Below are positions 19,662 through 30,408 of a stretch of 64,000 nt of DNA, piece after piece. The position numbers and the translations under genes are program-made. The stretch covers positions 3,411,001 through 3,475,000 of the forward strand of contig CAMRHE010000156.1 in NCBI GenBank assembly GCA_947044405.1, written 5' to 3'. Under the pieces are notes generated by a model, which saw nothing but the letters and a program-made list of their open reading frames with translations, was not told the DNA's origin and made no database searches. Origin of the DNA: Leptodactylus fallax (Eukaryota > Chordata > Amphibia > Anura > Leptodactylidae). How positions within the stretch are numbered: position 1 is the stretch's first letter; the number at the start of each line of letters is the position of its first letter.

Positions 19662-20896
19662 GCTTACTTATAAATATACTCAGTTAGCCTCTAAAAGGTA
19701 TCGCCTGATTTCTTCACTCTTCCACTACTTTCAATGGCTAACACGATACAACATTATACTACTATCTTACGAAGCCACTCCTTCGTTGCCCTGGCGGTGT
19801 GCTTGGGATCATTGTCAGCCACATTACATCTTCAATGCCCTTGCTGATGGAAGGAGCTTTGCACTCAAAATCTCACGATACATGGCCCCATTCATTCTTT
19901 CATGTAGACGGATCAGTCGTCCTGGTCTCTTTGCAGAGAAACAGCCCCAAAGCATGATGTTGCCACCCCCATGTTTCACAGTAGGTTTGGTGTTCTTTGG
20001 ATGCAACTCAGCATTCACTCTCCTCCAAACACGACGAGTTGTGTTTCTTCCAAACAGTTCTACTTTGGTTTCATCTGACCATATGACATTCTCCCAATAC
20101 TCTTCTGGAACATCCAAATGCTCTCTAGCAAACTTCAGAAGGTCCCGGATATGTACTGGCTTAAGCAGGGGGACACGTCTGGCACTGCAGGATCTGAGTC
20201 CATGGCGGCGTAGTGTGTTACTGACAGTATCCTTTGTTATGTTAGTCCCAGCTTTCTGCAGGTCATTCACTAGGTCCCCCCGTGTGGTTCTGGGATTTTT
20301 GCTCACCGTTCTTGTGATCATTTTGACCCCACGGGGTGAGATCTTGCGTGGATCCCCTCATGGAGGGAGATTATCAGTGGTCTTGTATGTCTTCCATTTT
20401 CTAATTATTGTTCCCACAGTTGATTTCTTCACACCAAGCTGCTTGCCTATTGCAGATTCAGTCTTCCCAGCCTGGTGCAGGTCTACAATTTTGTTTCTGG
20501 TGTCCTTCCACAGCTCTTTGGTCTTCACCATAGTGGAGTTTGGAGTGTGATTGTTTGAGGTTGTGGACAGGTGTCTTTTATACTGATAACAATGTCAAAC
20601 AGGAGCCATTACTACAGGTAATGAGTGGAGCACAGAGGAGCCTCTTAAAGAAGAAGTTACAGGTCTGTGAGAGCCAGAAATCTTGCTTGTTTGTAGCTGA
20701 CCAAATACTTATTTTCCACCATAATTTGCAAATAAATTCTTTAAAATCAGACAATGTGATTTTCTGGATTTGTTTTCTCATTTTGTCTCTCATAGTTGAG
20801 GTCTACCTATGATGTCAATTACAGGCCGGCCTCATCTTTTTAAGTGGGAGAACTTGCACAATTGTTGGCTGACTAAATACTTTTTTCCTCACTGTA

Positions 20897-21736
20897 TCTA
20901 CTTAAAATATAGTCACTACAAAGCAAAATAAGATGAATTCCTCTTTTTCACAATATTTCTGCTTTTTATAGCTAATCTGCAAACATCTTCCCCTTTTAAA
21001 CTTCCCTTTTAGATTTGCTGTGTTAGTTGTATTGTTGTATTGCTTACAGTGAGCATGTATTTTTACAGTAAATTGGTAAGCTTAGAGCTGTCATATTTTA
21101 GGATCAGGCTTATCTACAATATGCAGTATAATTTTACATGATATAAAATGCAGTATTTTGGAGAGAAAACACATAGCAATTACAATGACAAGTGATGCAT
21201 TTTCCTGGCCAGTATTTCATCGCCATGCTGTGTGAAAAGAGCGGTGTAGATAAATAAAGAAACATGCTCAGAAGACATGTCTTCAGGGCCCCCTGTACTT
21301 TTGCTCCTGAAATCGCTCCAGTTTCCATAGCAACTAAAAGATCATTATTCCAATCACACTGTCCTCAGAGCTCGGCATTCCTCTTGATCACACAGGAGGC
21401 GCACAGCTCGTACACAGCACATATGCATTCACTGAAATGCAACAGTTGTGTTACACTGTAGGTCTGGTTTTTTTTATGTTGGTGTGGTAATTGAAGAAAA
21501 GCTAAGAAAAAAAATGTAGCTAAATGAATCTCTAAAAACTGCCTTAAAAGAATTTAAACAATTTCTATACGCTAAAAGCTCCATCTCTGCACATCTTTCA
21601 TAGTGTTTCTTACATTGCCATTGTACAATTTTAAAATCAAACCAACTCTCCAGGATACCCTGTACTGAGCACCATTTCTCTTAGGCCAGGGTCCCACATT
21701 GCAAAAATGCTGCGATCTTTCTGGTCACAGCCATGG
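20897..21736. other. Non-coding stretch, no gene seen
   Basis: AT-rich sequence without recognisable frames. The last part (21685-21736, CAGGGTCCCACATTGC) looks like the start of a TAGGCC...CCCAC-type MITE into which the following hAT inserted. Confidence 0.45.
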
Positions 21737-22392
21737 TTAGCAGGCAGAGGCGTAGCTAGCGGGGGGGGGGGAAGTGCAGAGAGGGCGGCTGCCCCGGGCC
21801 CACTGACATTGTAGGGCCCACCCCGGGGCCTCCATTAATCCAACTTTTACTTTTAACTAGATCGGTGTCTGCAGACACCGATCTAGTTAAAACGCTTCCT
21901 GCCACTTGCTGTTTTGTAAACCGCAAGCCACTTACATGACAACGAGAACACAGTCATCAGCACAGGCGGCGCGATGATGTCACAACATCGCGCCTCCTAC
22001 GCTGAGACGCTGACTTCCTGTGCACAGAGCGCGGGTCAAGAAGAGAAAGCGATGACTCCGTTCGTCATAGTCGCTGGTAGGTGAGTATAACTTATATTTG
22101 TTTTGTTTTAGCTTAGTTGTGGGTATTTCAATAGTATAAGGGGTTGTTAGGAGGGTGAATTATAACTATAAGGGAGGGGGCATTATGAACATAAGGGGGC
22201 GTCATTTATATAAGGGTTATTACGGGGTACAGGGGGGGAGGTTATTTATATTAGGAGGTATTATGGACATAAGGGGGTGGTCATCGATATAAGGGGTCAT
22301 TAGGGGTGCAGTATTTATGTCAGGGGGAATCAGGGGCATAATATGAGGGAGCAATTAATTTAATAAAAGTGACACTTGGGCTTTATTAAGAC

Positions 22393-22947
22393 TAAGGCCC
22401 CACGTACCGGGCTGCAGCAAAAAAGCGCTGCAGGAAAAACCGCGGCAGTAACATTGTGGTTTTTCCCACAGCGCTTTTCAGAGAAGGGCCACAGATTTTT
22501 CCTCTGCAGACTTTCTGCTTCCATTATACCTATAGGGAAACCACCAGTGTTTCCGTAGGTATAATTGACATGCTGCTATTTCCAAAACCGCAACGGTTTT
22601 GGAAATCGCAGAGTGTCCGTGGCATGCATTTTTCCACAATGTGTGGATGGAATTTGCTAGAATCCCATCCACTTTGCAGGAACTGTAAAATGCCGCATTT
22701 TTTTTTCCCGTGGCGTTTTTGCCACGTGGGGCCCCATCCCATCCCCACTTTGTGGTAAAATATGCACAGTGGACATGGTGCGATTTCCAAAACAGTCGTG
22801 GTTTTGGAAATCGCAGCATTCCTATGGAAACGATTCCGGTTTCCCTGTAGATATAATTGAAGCAGAAAGTCCACAGAGGAAACCTCTGTGAACTTTCTGT
22901 GCAAAGCGCAGCAGGAAAAACTACGCTTTTTAACACATGGGGCCTTA
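22393..22947. repeat. Palindromic MITE nested in the hAT element
   Basis: It opens TAAGGCCCCACGT and closes ACATGGGGCCTTA. The arms match over most of their length: GCGCTGCAGGAAAAACC, GCAGACTTTCTGCTTC, CCAAAACCGC and TTTTGGAAATCGCAG recur in inverse. Length 555 bp. Frames on both strands mirror each other and are not genes. A target duplication was not identified with confidence. Confidence 0.7.
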
Positions 22948-22949
22948 GG

Positions 22950-23600
22950 CTTAAAGAGTTTTCCAGCTCATTTTTAATTGATGATCTATTCTCAGAATAG
23001 ATCATCAATAAGAGATAAGTGATTCCCCACTGATCAGCTGTATGAAGGGGCTATGGCGCCTGTTTACATCACACGCTGTCTGTTTATAGTGTTGTGTGAT
23101 GTAATTCCAGCCTTGTCACATAGACATGTATAGGACGAGGCTGTACTTACATTACATGGCCGCTATGAGATGCATGACACTATGTAAACAGAGAAGCGGT
23201 CACAGCGCTTACACAGGTACCACGGTTCATTCAAACGGCTGATCCTGGGGGTCCCGATTATTGGAACCCCATTAATTATTTTTACCCCATTAATTTATTT
23301 TTTTATTTATTAATTTTTGTTTACTTTTTAATTAGGAAACACCTGGGGCATTATTAGTAAGGGGCACTATTTAAAGTGGGTACACAAGGAAGTTATGAAT
23401 TTAAAGATGCACTTGTGGGTATTATTATGGGGGGTTATATTATATATTTTATAATTGGAGTAACAGCAGGATGGGTGTGCAAGTGAGGACAATGTGGGTC
23501 AGGTGCCTGGAAAAGTGAGGAGCCAAAAATGTCTGTGCTGCAAACTTTACAGAGACAAGTCACAGCTGGAATAAATGGTCATGGCGGTTCAGATGAAAGA
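22950..23600 (+). repeat. Dispersed repeat, plus-orientation copy
   Basis: This is the counterpart of 14595-15140. It includes a perfect inverted pair, GATGATCTATTCT and AGAATAGATCATC, near 22980-23008, at the junction with the nested MITE. Non-coding; the short frame from 23529 has no domain I recognise. Confidence 0.6.
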
Positions 23601-24569
23601 GATGGGGAATATGAACGATTAGTCAGAGACGTCACTGGTAAGTCACTAAATGTTACTGCACTGTATTTGCCTAAATCGTCTGCAGAGCCCTGTGTAGATC
23701 CGATATATACCACAATACGGTCACCGTATAGTGATAATATCGGTATACCTAAGTTGGGGGCCCACTTGGACATGTTCGCCCCCCCTGTGCTGAACCCCTA
23801 GCTACACCTCTGTTAGCAGGGAGTTTCCCCAGAAAAAAACACTGGAACATCAGAATCAGACCACACTGGGAGTCACCAGAGCCACGGGAACAGGTATGTT
23901 TTTTTTAATATTTTTTTTCACCTGATTGGGCCTCAGCGGTCATGTTGGCGTCATCACACATAATTTTTAATGGCTGGTGTACAGTATTTTAAGACTCATA
24001 ATAACATATAACATATGTTATTTTAACATTTTAACATATTAAAACTACATACTGGTAAAATGGGCTAAAAAAAGTGTTACGAAAAAAAATTTCAATGACT
24101 TTCACAAACCAGTAACATAATTTCCTTAGTACAGTAAACGCAAATGAAAAGGGTGGGCGTGGCCTAGCTATCCATGGAGTGAGACGCATCTCTCTCCCTC
24201 TCCATCCTGCCGCTGCATATCGAGACCTACAGCCTTCTTCCTGCTGGTGCAATGGCAAGCGACTGCCCAAGAAAACTCCTTTGGGCACTCCTGCCCCTGC
24301 TGAATGCCAGAATCGAGCCACTATTGAGGAGTATCTCTCCCGGCAGCCGCCTTCTCCAACGGGCCTTGCCACCGCAGGGCAGCGTCCATCTTTGATTATA
24401 CCGGCGCCATCCTCTCCTCTCCTCCCAGCTGCGCTCTTCACAGCGCAGCCTCTCACCACCTGTGCTCTCCCTCTGTGATGGTGGATCGCTGCCTCAGCGC
24501 TCACACTCAGATCCTGGGTAACTGAAGATCTCTCCCTCACGCCTTCTCCCTCAGATTCCTTCCTCTGGG

Positions 24570-25780
24570 ATGTCTCCCCAGCTGCCTCCAGCCTCCTCCA
24601 TGCCCCCTGTGCTGCAGCACCACCGAGTCTCCAGAGGCTCCAGCCCTCCATTTGGACCAGAGGTCAGTTCCCCTGCCTTGACTCCCCCTCCTATACCCCC
24701 TGCCACAATGCAGCTCTCTGAGGCACCCTTCCTGCTGTCCCCTGCAGTTGTGTCCCCCCCCTCAGATCCAGGGGAGGGTGACCTGTCTGAGGACTCTGAA
24801 ACTGGAGATCTGCTGGCACGGACCCCCAAGATCCTGGCTGACTGTGGCTCTACCTCCTCCTCGCCACCAACTCTGCCTCCTCAGGCTTGTGCCTCAGACC
24901 CCTCTCAGGCTCCCCCGCTCTGGTTGGACCTTCTTCCTCAGATACTAAACAGGACCTTAAATCCTTGGTCACAGAAATCACTGCATCCTTTCGGGCGGAA
25001 ATCGCCACTCTCCGCACTGATCTGCTCTCTATTGCTAATCGAGTGGACACGCTAGAGGATGACCATGACACTACCAGGCCATATGTCTCCTCTCTGCATG
25101 ATACTACTACTGACCAGGCCTCGACAATCCGTGACATGCAACGCCATCTGGAGGACCTTGATAACAGAGGCCGACCTAACAATATCCGCATTAAGGGGCG
25201 CCCAGAGGCCACTCAAACCGAGGACTTGCCGATTACCCTGGAGACTGATTTCAATTCTATTCTTCAGGAACCTCCTTCTCACAGGATTCAGCTTGATAGA
25301 GCCCACCTATCCCTGCGCCCCAAAGGTTCCTCCTCCTTCCCTCGAGATGTCATCTGCTGCGTGCATGATTTCTCACTCAAGGAGGCCATAATGAGCAAGG
25401 CACAGAGACTCAAAGACTTTGACTTCGACGGGGCTAAGTTACAACTCTATCAGGATCTCTCCCTTATCACGCTCCAGAAATGCTGCTATCTTCGACCCCT
25501 CCTTCAGACTCTTCGTGATCATCAGATCCTTTACTGCTGGGGCTTTCTGTTTGCCCTTATTGCCCGCAAGGATGGTTGCTCTGCTACACTTCGCTCATAC
25601 TCTGACTTGCCTTACTTTTGCGACCTACTGGATGTCCCTCTGCCGGAGTTAACAGATTGGGAACTGATTTCTCCACCCCCTCCTTCGCCCCCGGTGTGGC
25701 ATCGCCTGGGACCCAAGCTACGTCGATCACCCCCTGTGGCGACCACCTCTCAGAGGTCCCGTCTGGAGAACGTCCCTTGA
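24570..25780 (+). pseudogene. L1 ORF1 (RNA-binding protein), frameshifted
   Basis: The frame starting at 24570 (MSPQLPPASSMPPVLQ) is Pro/Ser-rich and runs until a frame change near 24930. From there the frame to 25780 is open. Residues that follow match the L1 ORF1 plan: a coiled coil (FRAEIATLRTDLLSIANRVD and the heptads after it), an RRM start at LDNRGRPNNIRIKG with RPEATQTEDLP, then the C-terminal domain (QLDRAHLSLRPKG, PRDVICCVHDFSLKEAIM). ORF1p forms trimers and coats L1 RNA. The usual RAHR-type motif is altered and a frameshift separates the head from the coiled coil, so this copy would not make a normal protein. Confidence 0.88.
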
Positions 25781-26288
25781 AGAGGCTCGCATTCTGTGAT
25801 GCTCTTCCCCTTTCTGGATGTACTTGATATTGTGCCTGCATTTGTTTTGTTTTTTGCTGTTCTCTTCTAGGTCCATAGGTTTTATTTAATTAATCTATTG
25901 TCTGATTTCCATAGTGCAGGACGGGGGTGGGGTATTAGTGGCTCTGCTTTTGATCCCGGTGTCTACTACCCTCCGCTCCGGCTCCCTAGGTTACGTTCCC
26001 CATAGGGGGCCGTTGTATTGACTGGTCACCGACCTTATTCTGCTATTCATTGATACTTTTAGCCCCCAGGCGAGTGAGTTAGCGTCGCCCATGATGTACT
26101 GTTTACTTGTTACTTTTGTTATGCATCTTTGTTTTTTTGCTTGTTTTTGCTCATGTTGTCTTTTGTCTCCTTTCCTCCCCCTCTTCCCTTCCCTCTCCTT
26201 CTTGGTCCGGAGACTCTGCTCCAATACTGTGTTTCTGTCTGCGACCCGCGACTCCGCCGCCGTCATCTCGTGAAGTGGGTGATCTCGC

Positions 26289-29200
26289 TTGCAAATCTGC
26301 TACTGTCCTCTGTTTTTGGATCACCATTGTGTGACAATTAATGTTAAGGGCCTGGGCTCCGATGCTAAGCGGCGTCTTGTACTTAGGGAACTCCTCTCCT
26401 TGCGTGCTGATGTAGCATTCCTGCAGGAGACCCACTTTGACCATACAGGAACATTTAACTTTGCCAAACACCATTTCCCTACTGCTTTCTCTGCCTTCCA
26501 CAACCGCCGTAGAGCAGGGGTAGCTATCCTCCTCTGTCGTTCGTGCCCGATCTCGGTTACGGCCTCACATGTAGACCCAAGGGGCCGTTTTGTTATTCTA
26601 GAGGGACTTCTTCATGGCGCCCCTATAGTCCTGTGCAACATTTACACTCCCAACTACGCACAGATCTCATTTCTGAGTCGGGTTCTCTCTTGTTTGCGCT
26701 CCCTCCCATCGGCGACTTGGTTAATATGGGAAGACTTTAACATGGTCTTCTCCGAACGGGTGGATCGTCTGGCAATACCTCAGGGTTCAGTCTCCCGTCA
26801 CCAGGCACATCTTGCTTAGGAATTTCGTTGGCTGATACGCACCTACGCCTTGTATGATCTCTGGCGCGTAGATAATCCCACGGCGTGCTCCTGCACCTTT
26901 TTCTCTCACACCCATAATAACCATACCCGTATTGACTATTTCTTTGGGAATGCCCCAGCCCTTTGCCTGCTTACAGACACTGATATGGGCCCTCTTTCCT
27001 GGTCCGATCACGTTCCGGTAGTGGTTACTCTATCCTCTACGCCGCTGACTACGTGTTGCTGTCACTGGCGCCTTAATGAAACCCTGCTTAAGTCTCCAAC
27101 CTCACTCTCAGCCCTGCGTACGCATCTGACTGACTACTTCCGCAACAATCTAGGCTCAGTAGACTCCCCTGCAGTTCTCTGGGAAGCTCATAAGGCAGTT
27201 ATGAGGGGCCATTGTATCGCTTTAGCTTCTAGGATTAAAAGGCAAAGGCAAGCTCAGGAGCAGCTTCTCTGAGCTCGCATTCGATCCCTTACATCTACCC
27301 TAGTAGCGCGTCAATCCCTGGGGGTCCTGCGCCGCCTTATTCTTGCCCGGGCGGACCTCCGTTGTTTGGAGACCTGTCATGTGCAGTAACTTCTCTTGTA
27401 CTCTCGCCAACAGTACTTTGAGAAAAGTAATAAGTCCCACACACTGCTGACTAGGACACTCAGGGATCACTGTGTAACCTCCACTCCACATTACGTTTGT
27501 GACTCTTTCGGCATTCCCCAGCATCATCCGGATGCTGTAACACTGGTGTTTCGCTCCTACTTCTCCAAACTGTATAATCTGCCCTTCCCACAAACGTTAT
27601 CCCACACTGATGGCCACTCCCAGCTGGCGGATTACTTGGCTGATTGCCACCTGCCGCGCCTCTCCCCTAATGCATTAGCCTCCCTGAACTCTCCTATCAC
27701 AAATGAGGAGTTGGAGGGGGTCTTGAAAGACCTTCCCAACGGCAAGTCCCCGGAACCGGACGGCTTTACTTACTATTATTACAAGGTTTTCCAAGGAGAA
27801 TTGTCCGGCCACCTCCTGAATCTCTTCAACTCCTTTCTTTCGGGTTCTCCAATCCCTCCGACTATGCTACATTCCCTCCTCACACTGATCCCCAAACCAG
27901 GTAAGGATCTCCAGGACTGTGCTAATTATCGTCCGATAGCCTTGTTAAATACTGACCTGAAACTCTTCACTAAACTCCTGGCTAATAGGCTGAATGCTTG
28001 GCTCCCCCAGGTGGGTTTCATCCCTTGCCGTCAGGGATGCGATAACACCAGACGGACTTTGGGCAGTGGAGGTGGCCAACCATCACTCTACCCCAGCTCT
28101 CCTCCTGAACCTGGATGCTGAGAAAGTCTTTGACCATCTAGACTGGTCATTCATGCAGTCTACGCTGTGGGCCTTTGGTTTCTCGGGGCCCTTCTTCACG
28201 GCAATCCAGGCTCTTTACTCCGACCCCTCAGCGGCGGTTAAACTTTCTCATGCTTCCTCGCCCTCCTTCCCTATTCGTAATGGTACTAGGCAGGGTTGCC
28301 CTCTTTCTCCCTTCATCTTCGCTCTATGTATTGAACCCTTGGCGTCCAAGATACCACGGGATCCTGATGTTAGGGGAATTAAAGTCCGAGATAGGGAATT
28401 TAAAGTCTCCCTGTTCGCTGATGACGTACTCCTTACTCTCACCGCCCCTCACACTACCCTCCCTAACCTGCTGCGTCTGCTTGAAGCTTATAGCGACTTC
28501 TCGGGGTATAGGGTGAACCCCTTGAAAACCAAGGCACTTCCTCTTAATGTCCCGCAGGATCTCCTTGTTCTCCTCTGTGGGAATTATGACTTCCAGTGGC
28601 GGACATCCTCCATTCGCTAGCTAGGGATCCTGATATCCCCTTTACTACGCGACTCTGTACTCAGCAAACTACCCACAACTTTTCCGCAAATTGAGAGCCC
28701 TTTTGGATAGATGGCAACCTTTGCCAATCTCTCTTTTGGGGAGAATGGCCGCAGTTAAGATGATACTATTTTGAGACGCTCCCAGTTCCTCGGGTAGACT
28801 TACGTAATTTACAGAAGGCTATTTTCCAGTTTATATGGCAGGCTAGACGACATTGTATTCCACGCTCTGTCATGTTGGCGGGGAGGGGGTGCAGGGGCCT
28901 GGCTGTTCCGCATCTTTTGCACTATTATGGGGCAGCTCATTTGCGCTGCATCCCATTTTAGATGGCTATGCCGTCATATACCAAATGGGTTGAGATTGAG
29001 AAGCTTTGGCTGGCACCTATGCCCCCCAATGCGCTTCTGTGGGTTGGCTCCCCCCCTGTGCCCCCTTCCCCCTACCTGCTTGGCCCCATCCGTTTCACTA
29101 GGTCTATTTGGTCTGCCTGCAGTGTTAAGTTTTCCCTTATGTCCCCACGCTCCTCGATGGTATCTATACTGTACAAGCCCCTCCTCCCAGACAGTCTGAC

Positions 29201-30069
29201 TTCCGCTATGGTTAAGGTGTGGTCCGAGGCAGGCTTCTACCGGATTGCTGATATGATCGACCCTGTGACATTGGAGCTCAGGACCTTTGCCTATCTTACT
29301 ACTAACTTGAATCTTCCGACAACTGAGTGGCTCCACTACTCTCAGGTGGTCCATTTTGTCCACTCTCTCCATGGGTCCTCTAAGGTGTCACTCTCCACAA
29401 TCTTTGAGAAAATTTGCCATGTGGGCACGTCCACCAGGGGCCTCATCTTCTCAATCTACCAGCTTCTTGCTTCTCCGGCGACTGGCTCTCCCGTTGGTCA
29501 TTGTTATATGTCCAGATGGGAGGAGGCAGTGGGTGGACCTATTTCCCCGGGACAGTGGCAGATTGTGTGGTCTCGGGCTCAGAAGTCCTCTCAGTGTGTG
29601 ACCTTTAGGGAGACTCAGTATAAACTGTTGATGTATTGGTATCACCCTCCTTCATACCTTGAACCCAACAGTTCCCTCGGGGTGTTGGCGCTGTGGCACT
29701 GCAGAGGGCACCCTGTACCATAGTTTTTGGACTTTCCCCTTCATCCTGGGCTTCTGGAGGGAGGTCCGGACTTTGACGGATGCCCTTTTTCTACAGGGGG
29801 TCCCACTTGATCCTCTAGTCTATCTCCTGAACCTCCCTCCTAGACACCTAGGTAGCAAAGCATCCAGGCTCTTCTTGTGCCTCTGTGGCAAAGACCCTTA
29901 TTACTAGTTACAGGAAGAGTGTGAATCCTCCCTCTGGTCTTGAGCTTTTGGCTCGAATGAAGGATGTGAGGAGCCTTGAATTCCTGACTGCTAGCCTCAA
30001 TAACACTTTGGATGGCTTCCACTCTATCTGGACCCCCTGGGACACATATTGTACTTTACGGGGTCTCTG
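26289..30069 (+). pseudogene. L1 ORF2 (APE endonuclease / reverse transcriptase), inactivated
   Basis: The endonuclease half is visible from NVKGLGSDAKRRLVLREL, through FLQETHF near 26418, to WEDFN near 26718 (usually GDFN) and SWSDHVPV near 27000. In-frame stops lie at 26817-26819, 27270-27272 and about 27387. The reverse transcriptase follows: NGKSPEPDGFTYYYYK (usually PGPDG), PKPGKDLQDCANYRPIALL, then a frameshift near 28060. Next come LDAEKVFDHLDW, NGTRQGCPLSPFIFAL and FADDVLL at 28414. Another frame change follows 28620, and the C-terminal region continues (RVDLRNLQKAIFQFIWQARR, then TKWVEIEKLWL) to about 30069. The active form nicks DNA and primes cDNA on the target. Confidence 0.93.
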
Positions 30070-30408
30070 ATCCTAGATTCCCCCCTCCTTCCCCTTCCTC
30101 GCTACCCCCCCCCCCCCCCCCCCGTTCCTTCCTTGTCTCCTGTGGTTGTCCTCTTCCCTTGTTCTGTCTTGTTTTCTTGTCTGATTTATGTAATTCTCTC
30201 CTGTTTATTTTGGGAATTGGCAGCCAGCCTTCCCCTCCCCCATTGTTTTTTATTTGTTTATATTCTGTTTTGAAAAACTCCTTCAATAAAAATTACAGTT
30301 ATATAAAAAAAAAAAACTCAAATGAAAAAATGTAAAGTATTTTCATTTTATGGCATTTATATTTTTGATGAGTCAAGACGAGCAACATTATTTTACAAAC
30401 AATATTTA

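Larger units (their letters stand above)
17794..19764 (-). mobile_element. Penelope-like retroelement, 5'-truncated with fold-back end
   Basis: A 13-bp direct repeat TCTTACGAAGCCA flanks it (17781-17793 and 19765-19777); this sequence is part of the Tc1 gene it entered. The minus strand encodes a reverse transcriptase and a GIY-YIG endonuclease, the defining pair of Penelope-like elements. The right portion (about 19452-19764) is an inverted copy of the element's own 3' region, including the end of the endonuclease frame in plus orientation. The two ends are therefore inverted repeats. The inverted copy lacks about 240 bp present in the left copy, between CTGCAA and ATGCTTTGAAAACC. Confidence 0.9.
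17545..20531 (-). pseudogene. Tc1-like transposase in two pieces (element C)
   Basis: The start is at 20531 ([20 protein letters not shown]), followed by the first HTH and [21 protein letters not shown] interrupts the [10 protein letters not shown] linker. The frame is open again at 19824-20321, with [13 protein letters not shown] (first catalytic Asp) and [17 protein letters not shown] frame change near 19824 precedes [14 protein letters not shown]. The insert then splits the gene, and the C-terminus resumes below 17794 with [18 protein letters not shown] (catalytic Glu). That part has a TAG in VA-RQPQN and ends YITKY with TGA at 17545-17547. Besides the split, there are at least three disabling changes. 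Confidence 0.87.
17493..20896 (-). mobile_element. Tc1-like element C, split by a Penelope-like element
   Basis: The right terminus is complete: on the minus strand it reads CAGTGAGGAAAAAAGTATTT and ends at the TA at 20895-20896, with the inner repeat ACCAAATACTTATTTTCCACC at 20700-20720. The left side keeps only the inner repeat at 17493-17535; the outer terminus is lost. The body is interrupted by 17794-19764. Removing that insert and one copy of its 13-bp target duplication restores a continuous transposase gene. Confidence 0.87.
21745..23812. mobile_element. Non-autonomous hAT transposon with perfect 8-bp TSD
   Basis: The ends are inverted: CAGAGGCGTAGCTAG at 21745 and CTAGCTACACCTCTG ending at 23812. 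Both are flanked by TTAGCAGG (21737-21744 and 23813-23820). An 8-bp duplication and CAG...CTG ends with a GCGTAGCTA motif are diagnostic of hAT elements. The 2068-bp interior has no transposase. It holds a palindromic MITE (22393-22947), a repeat shared with 14595-15140, and a region of imperfect tandem ATAAGGGGG-type units (22140-22330). Confidence 0.88.
24151..30318 (+). mobile_element. Full-length L1 retrotransposon, inactivated
   Basis: It starts GGGTGGGCGTGGCC right after CAAATGAAAA (24141-24150). It ends with AATAAAAATTACAG and an A-rich tail directly before a second CAAATGAAAA (30319-30328). This 10-bp target duplication and the 6.17-kb length indicate an untruncated insertion. Order: 5' UTR with GC-rich segments, ORF1, a 0.5-kb spacer, ORF2, and a short 3' UTR with a poly-C tract at about 30107-30123. 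Both ORFs have frame changes or stops. Confidence 0.92.

Noticed and set aside
19786..20550. 254-codon plus-strand frame
   Set aside because: Antisense to the Tc1 family C transposase, whose conserved motifs read on the minus strand.
22478..23008. 176-codon minus-strand frame
   Set aside because: Lies in a palindromic MITE; the opposite strand gives mirror frames with the same motifs, as expected from the inverted repeat.
23529..23801. 90-codon frame at the end of the hAT element
   Set aside because: No recognisable domain, and it runs into the inverted terminus; no hAT transposase motif.
24031..24651. 206-codon minus-strand frame
   Set aside because: Antisense to the GC-rich L1 5' UTR; no domain, and composition-driven.
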